6,000 bases of DNA, from the NCBI GenBank assembly GCA_903917505.1, contig CAIXAY010000413.1, forward strand, positions 1 through 6,000. The letters are read 5' to 3'. A program made the translations under genes and the position numbers. The stretch is from an uncultured beta proteobacterium. Lineage in GTDB: Bacteria > Pseudomonadota > Gammaproteobacteria > Burkholderiales > Rhodocyclaceae. Shown piece by piece: positions 5,323-6,000 of the stretch. Below the pieces are notes generated by a model that saw nothing but the letters and a program-made list of their open reading frames with translations, searched no databases and had not been told where the DNA came from. How positions within the stretch are numbered: position 1 is the first letter of the stretch; every line of letters starts with the position of its first letter.

Positions 5323-6000
5323 ATGAGCGCGTCGCCGATCAACTGGTACAGATACGCCAGCCCGCAGGCTTTCTACCCGCTTGCCGGGCGGATGATCCCG
5401 TGGTTCTGGGCGCTGGCGGCGCTGTTCGGCCTTGCCGGCCTCTACATCGGTTTTCTCGTCGCGCCGACCGACGCGCAACAGGGCGAGGGTTATCGCATCA
5501 TCTTCCTGCACGTGCCGGCGTCATGGATGTCGATGTTCATCTACCTGGTGATGGCTTTCTGGGCCGGGCTCGGACTGGCTTTCAACTTCCGCCTGTCGGC
5601 GATGATGGCCACCGCGCTGGCGCCGACCGGCGCGCTCTTCGCCTTCCTCTCGCTGTGGACCGGCGCGCTGTGGGGCAAGCCGATGTGGGGCGCCTGGTGG
5701 GTGTGGGACGCGCGCCTGACCTCGGAGCTGATCCTGCTCTTCCTTTACGTCGGCTTCATCGCGCTGCAGTCGGCGATCGACGATCCGCGGCGTGCCGACA
5801 AGGCCGGCGCGATCCTGGCGCTGGTCGGCGTGGTCAACGTCCCGATCATCTATTTCTCGGTCAAATGGTGGAACACCCTGCATCAGGGTTCGTCGGTCAG
5901 CCTGACCAAGTCGCCGGCCATGGCCACCACGATGCTGTGGGGCATGCTGCTGTGCGCGCTGGCCTGCTGGATGTACGCGATCGCCGTGGCGCTGATGCGC
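5323..6000 (+). CDS. ccmC: CcmC, haem-handling protein of cytochrome c maturation (5' part)
   Basis: The first 226 codons are present, and the window ends before the stop; CcmC is usually about 245-250 residues, so little is missing. CcmC is an inner-membrane protein with six helices that presents haem to the chaperone CcmE on the periplasmic side. The tryptophan-rich WWD motif is clear at 117-130 (WGKPMWGAWWVWDA). The two conserved haem-ligand histidines are at H63 (FLHVPASWM) and H187 (KWWNTLHQGSSV). Hydrophobic helices are visible from about 27-46, 66-86, 95-115, 132-150, 162-180 and 203-224. The ATG at 5323 gives MSASPINWYRYASP, a typical CcmC beginning. The ribosome site is weak (GGCGGGCG upstream). 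Frame and motifs are intact despite the repeat element ending 20 bp before the start. Confidence 0.96.
   Translation, partial: MSASPINWYRYASPQAFYPLAGRMIPWFWALAALFGLAGLYIGFLVAPTDAQQGEGYRIIFLHVPASWMSMFIYLVMAFWAGLGLAFNFRLSAMMATALAPTGALFAFLSLWTGALWGKPMWGAWWVWDARLTSELILLFLYVGFIALQSAIDDPRRADKAGAILALVGVVNVPIIYFSVKWWNTLHQGSSVSLTKSPAMATTMLWGMLLCALACWMYAIAVALMR

Noticed and set aside
5269..5883. Two minus-strand open frames opposite ccmC
   Set aside because: They are antisense to clear CcmC motifs (WWD, both histidines), with strongly charged low-complexity translations.

Overview
The window is GC-rich, with most third codon positions G or C. It looks like chromosomal DNA of a respiratory betaproteobacterium, and the gene families and style suggest Rhodocyclales or a relative. 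That placement is an inference from memory of these families, not from a search.

Layout. On the minus strand at the left edge is the first 196 codons of a periplasmic MtrA/MtoA/DmsE-family multiheme cytochrome c. It carries five CXXCH haem sites before the window ends. About 405 bases without a clear gene follow (590-994). This gap holds a sigma-54-like promoter candidate for the cytochrome, a 44-bp near-perfect palindrome that looks like a bidirectional terminator, and a 25-codon minus-strand fragment that looks like the 3' end of a lost gene. Next comes a minus-strand two-component pair: a NarX-type membrane histidine kinase (Cache-PAS-HisKA_3-HATPase) overlapping by one base a NarL/FixJ-type response regulator. 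A 94-bp divergent promoter region separates the kinase from the plus-strand cytochrome c maturation genes ccmA, ccmB and the first 226 codons of ccmC.

How the parts fit. CcmA and CcmB form the ABC transporter core, and CcmC is the haem-handling protein that loads the haem chaperone CcmE. Together they belong to the System I pathway that attaches haem to CXXCH motifs in the periplasm. The multiheme cytochrome at the other end is the kind of client that demands much of this machinery. The two-component system sits divergently next to ccm and could control ccm, the cytochrome or both, but nothing in the sequence proves its target.

The least ordinary feature is between ccmB and ccmC. These genes are usually packed tightly, but here they are separated by 166 bp of AT-richer DNA. 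That spacer carries three copies of the 7-mer CACAACG at 9-base spacing, and three inverted copies about 70 bp further on. It resembles a small inverted-repeat element inserted in the operon, and its right arm runs almost to the ccmC start.
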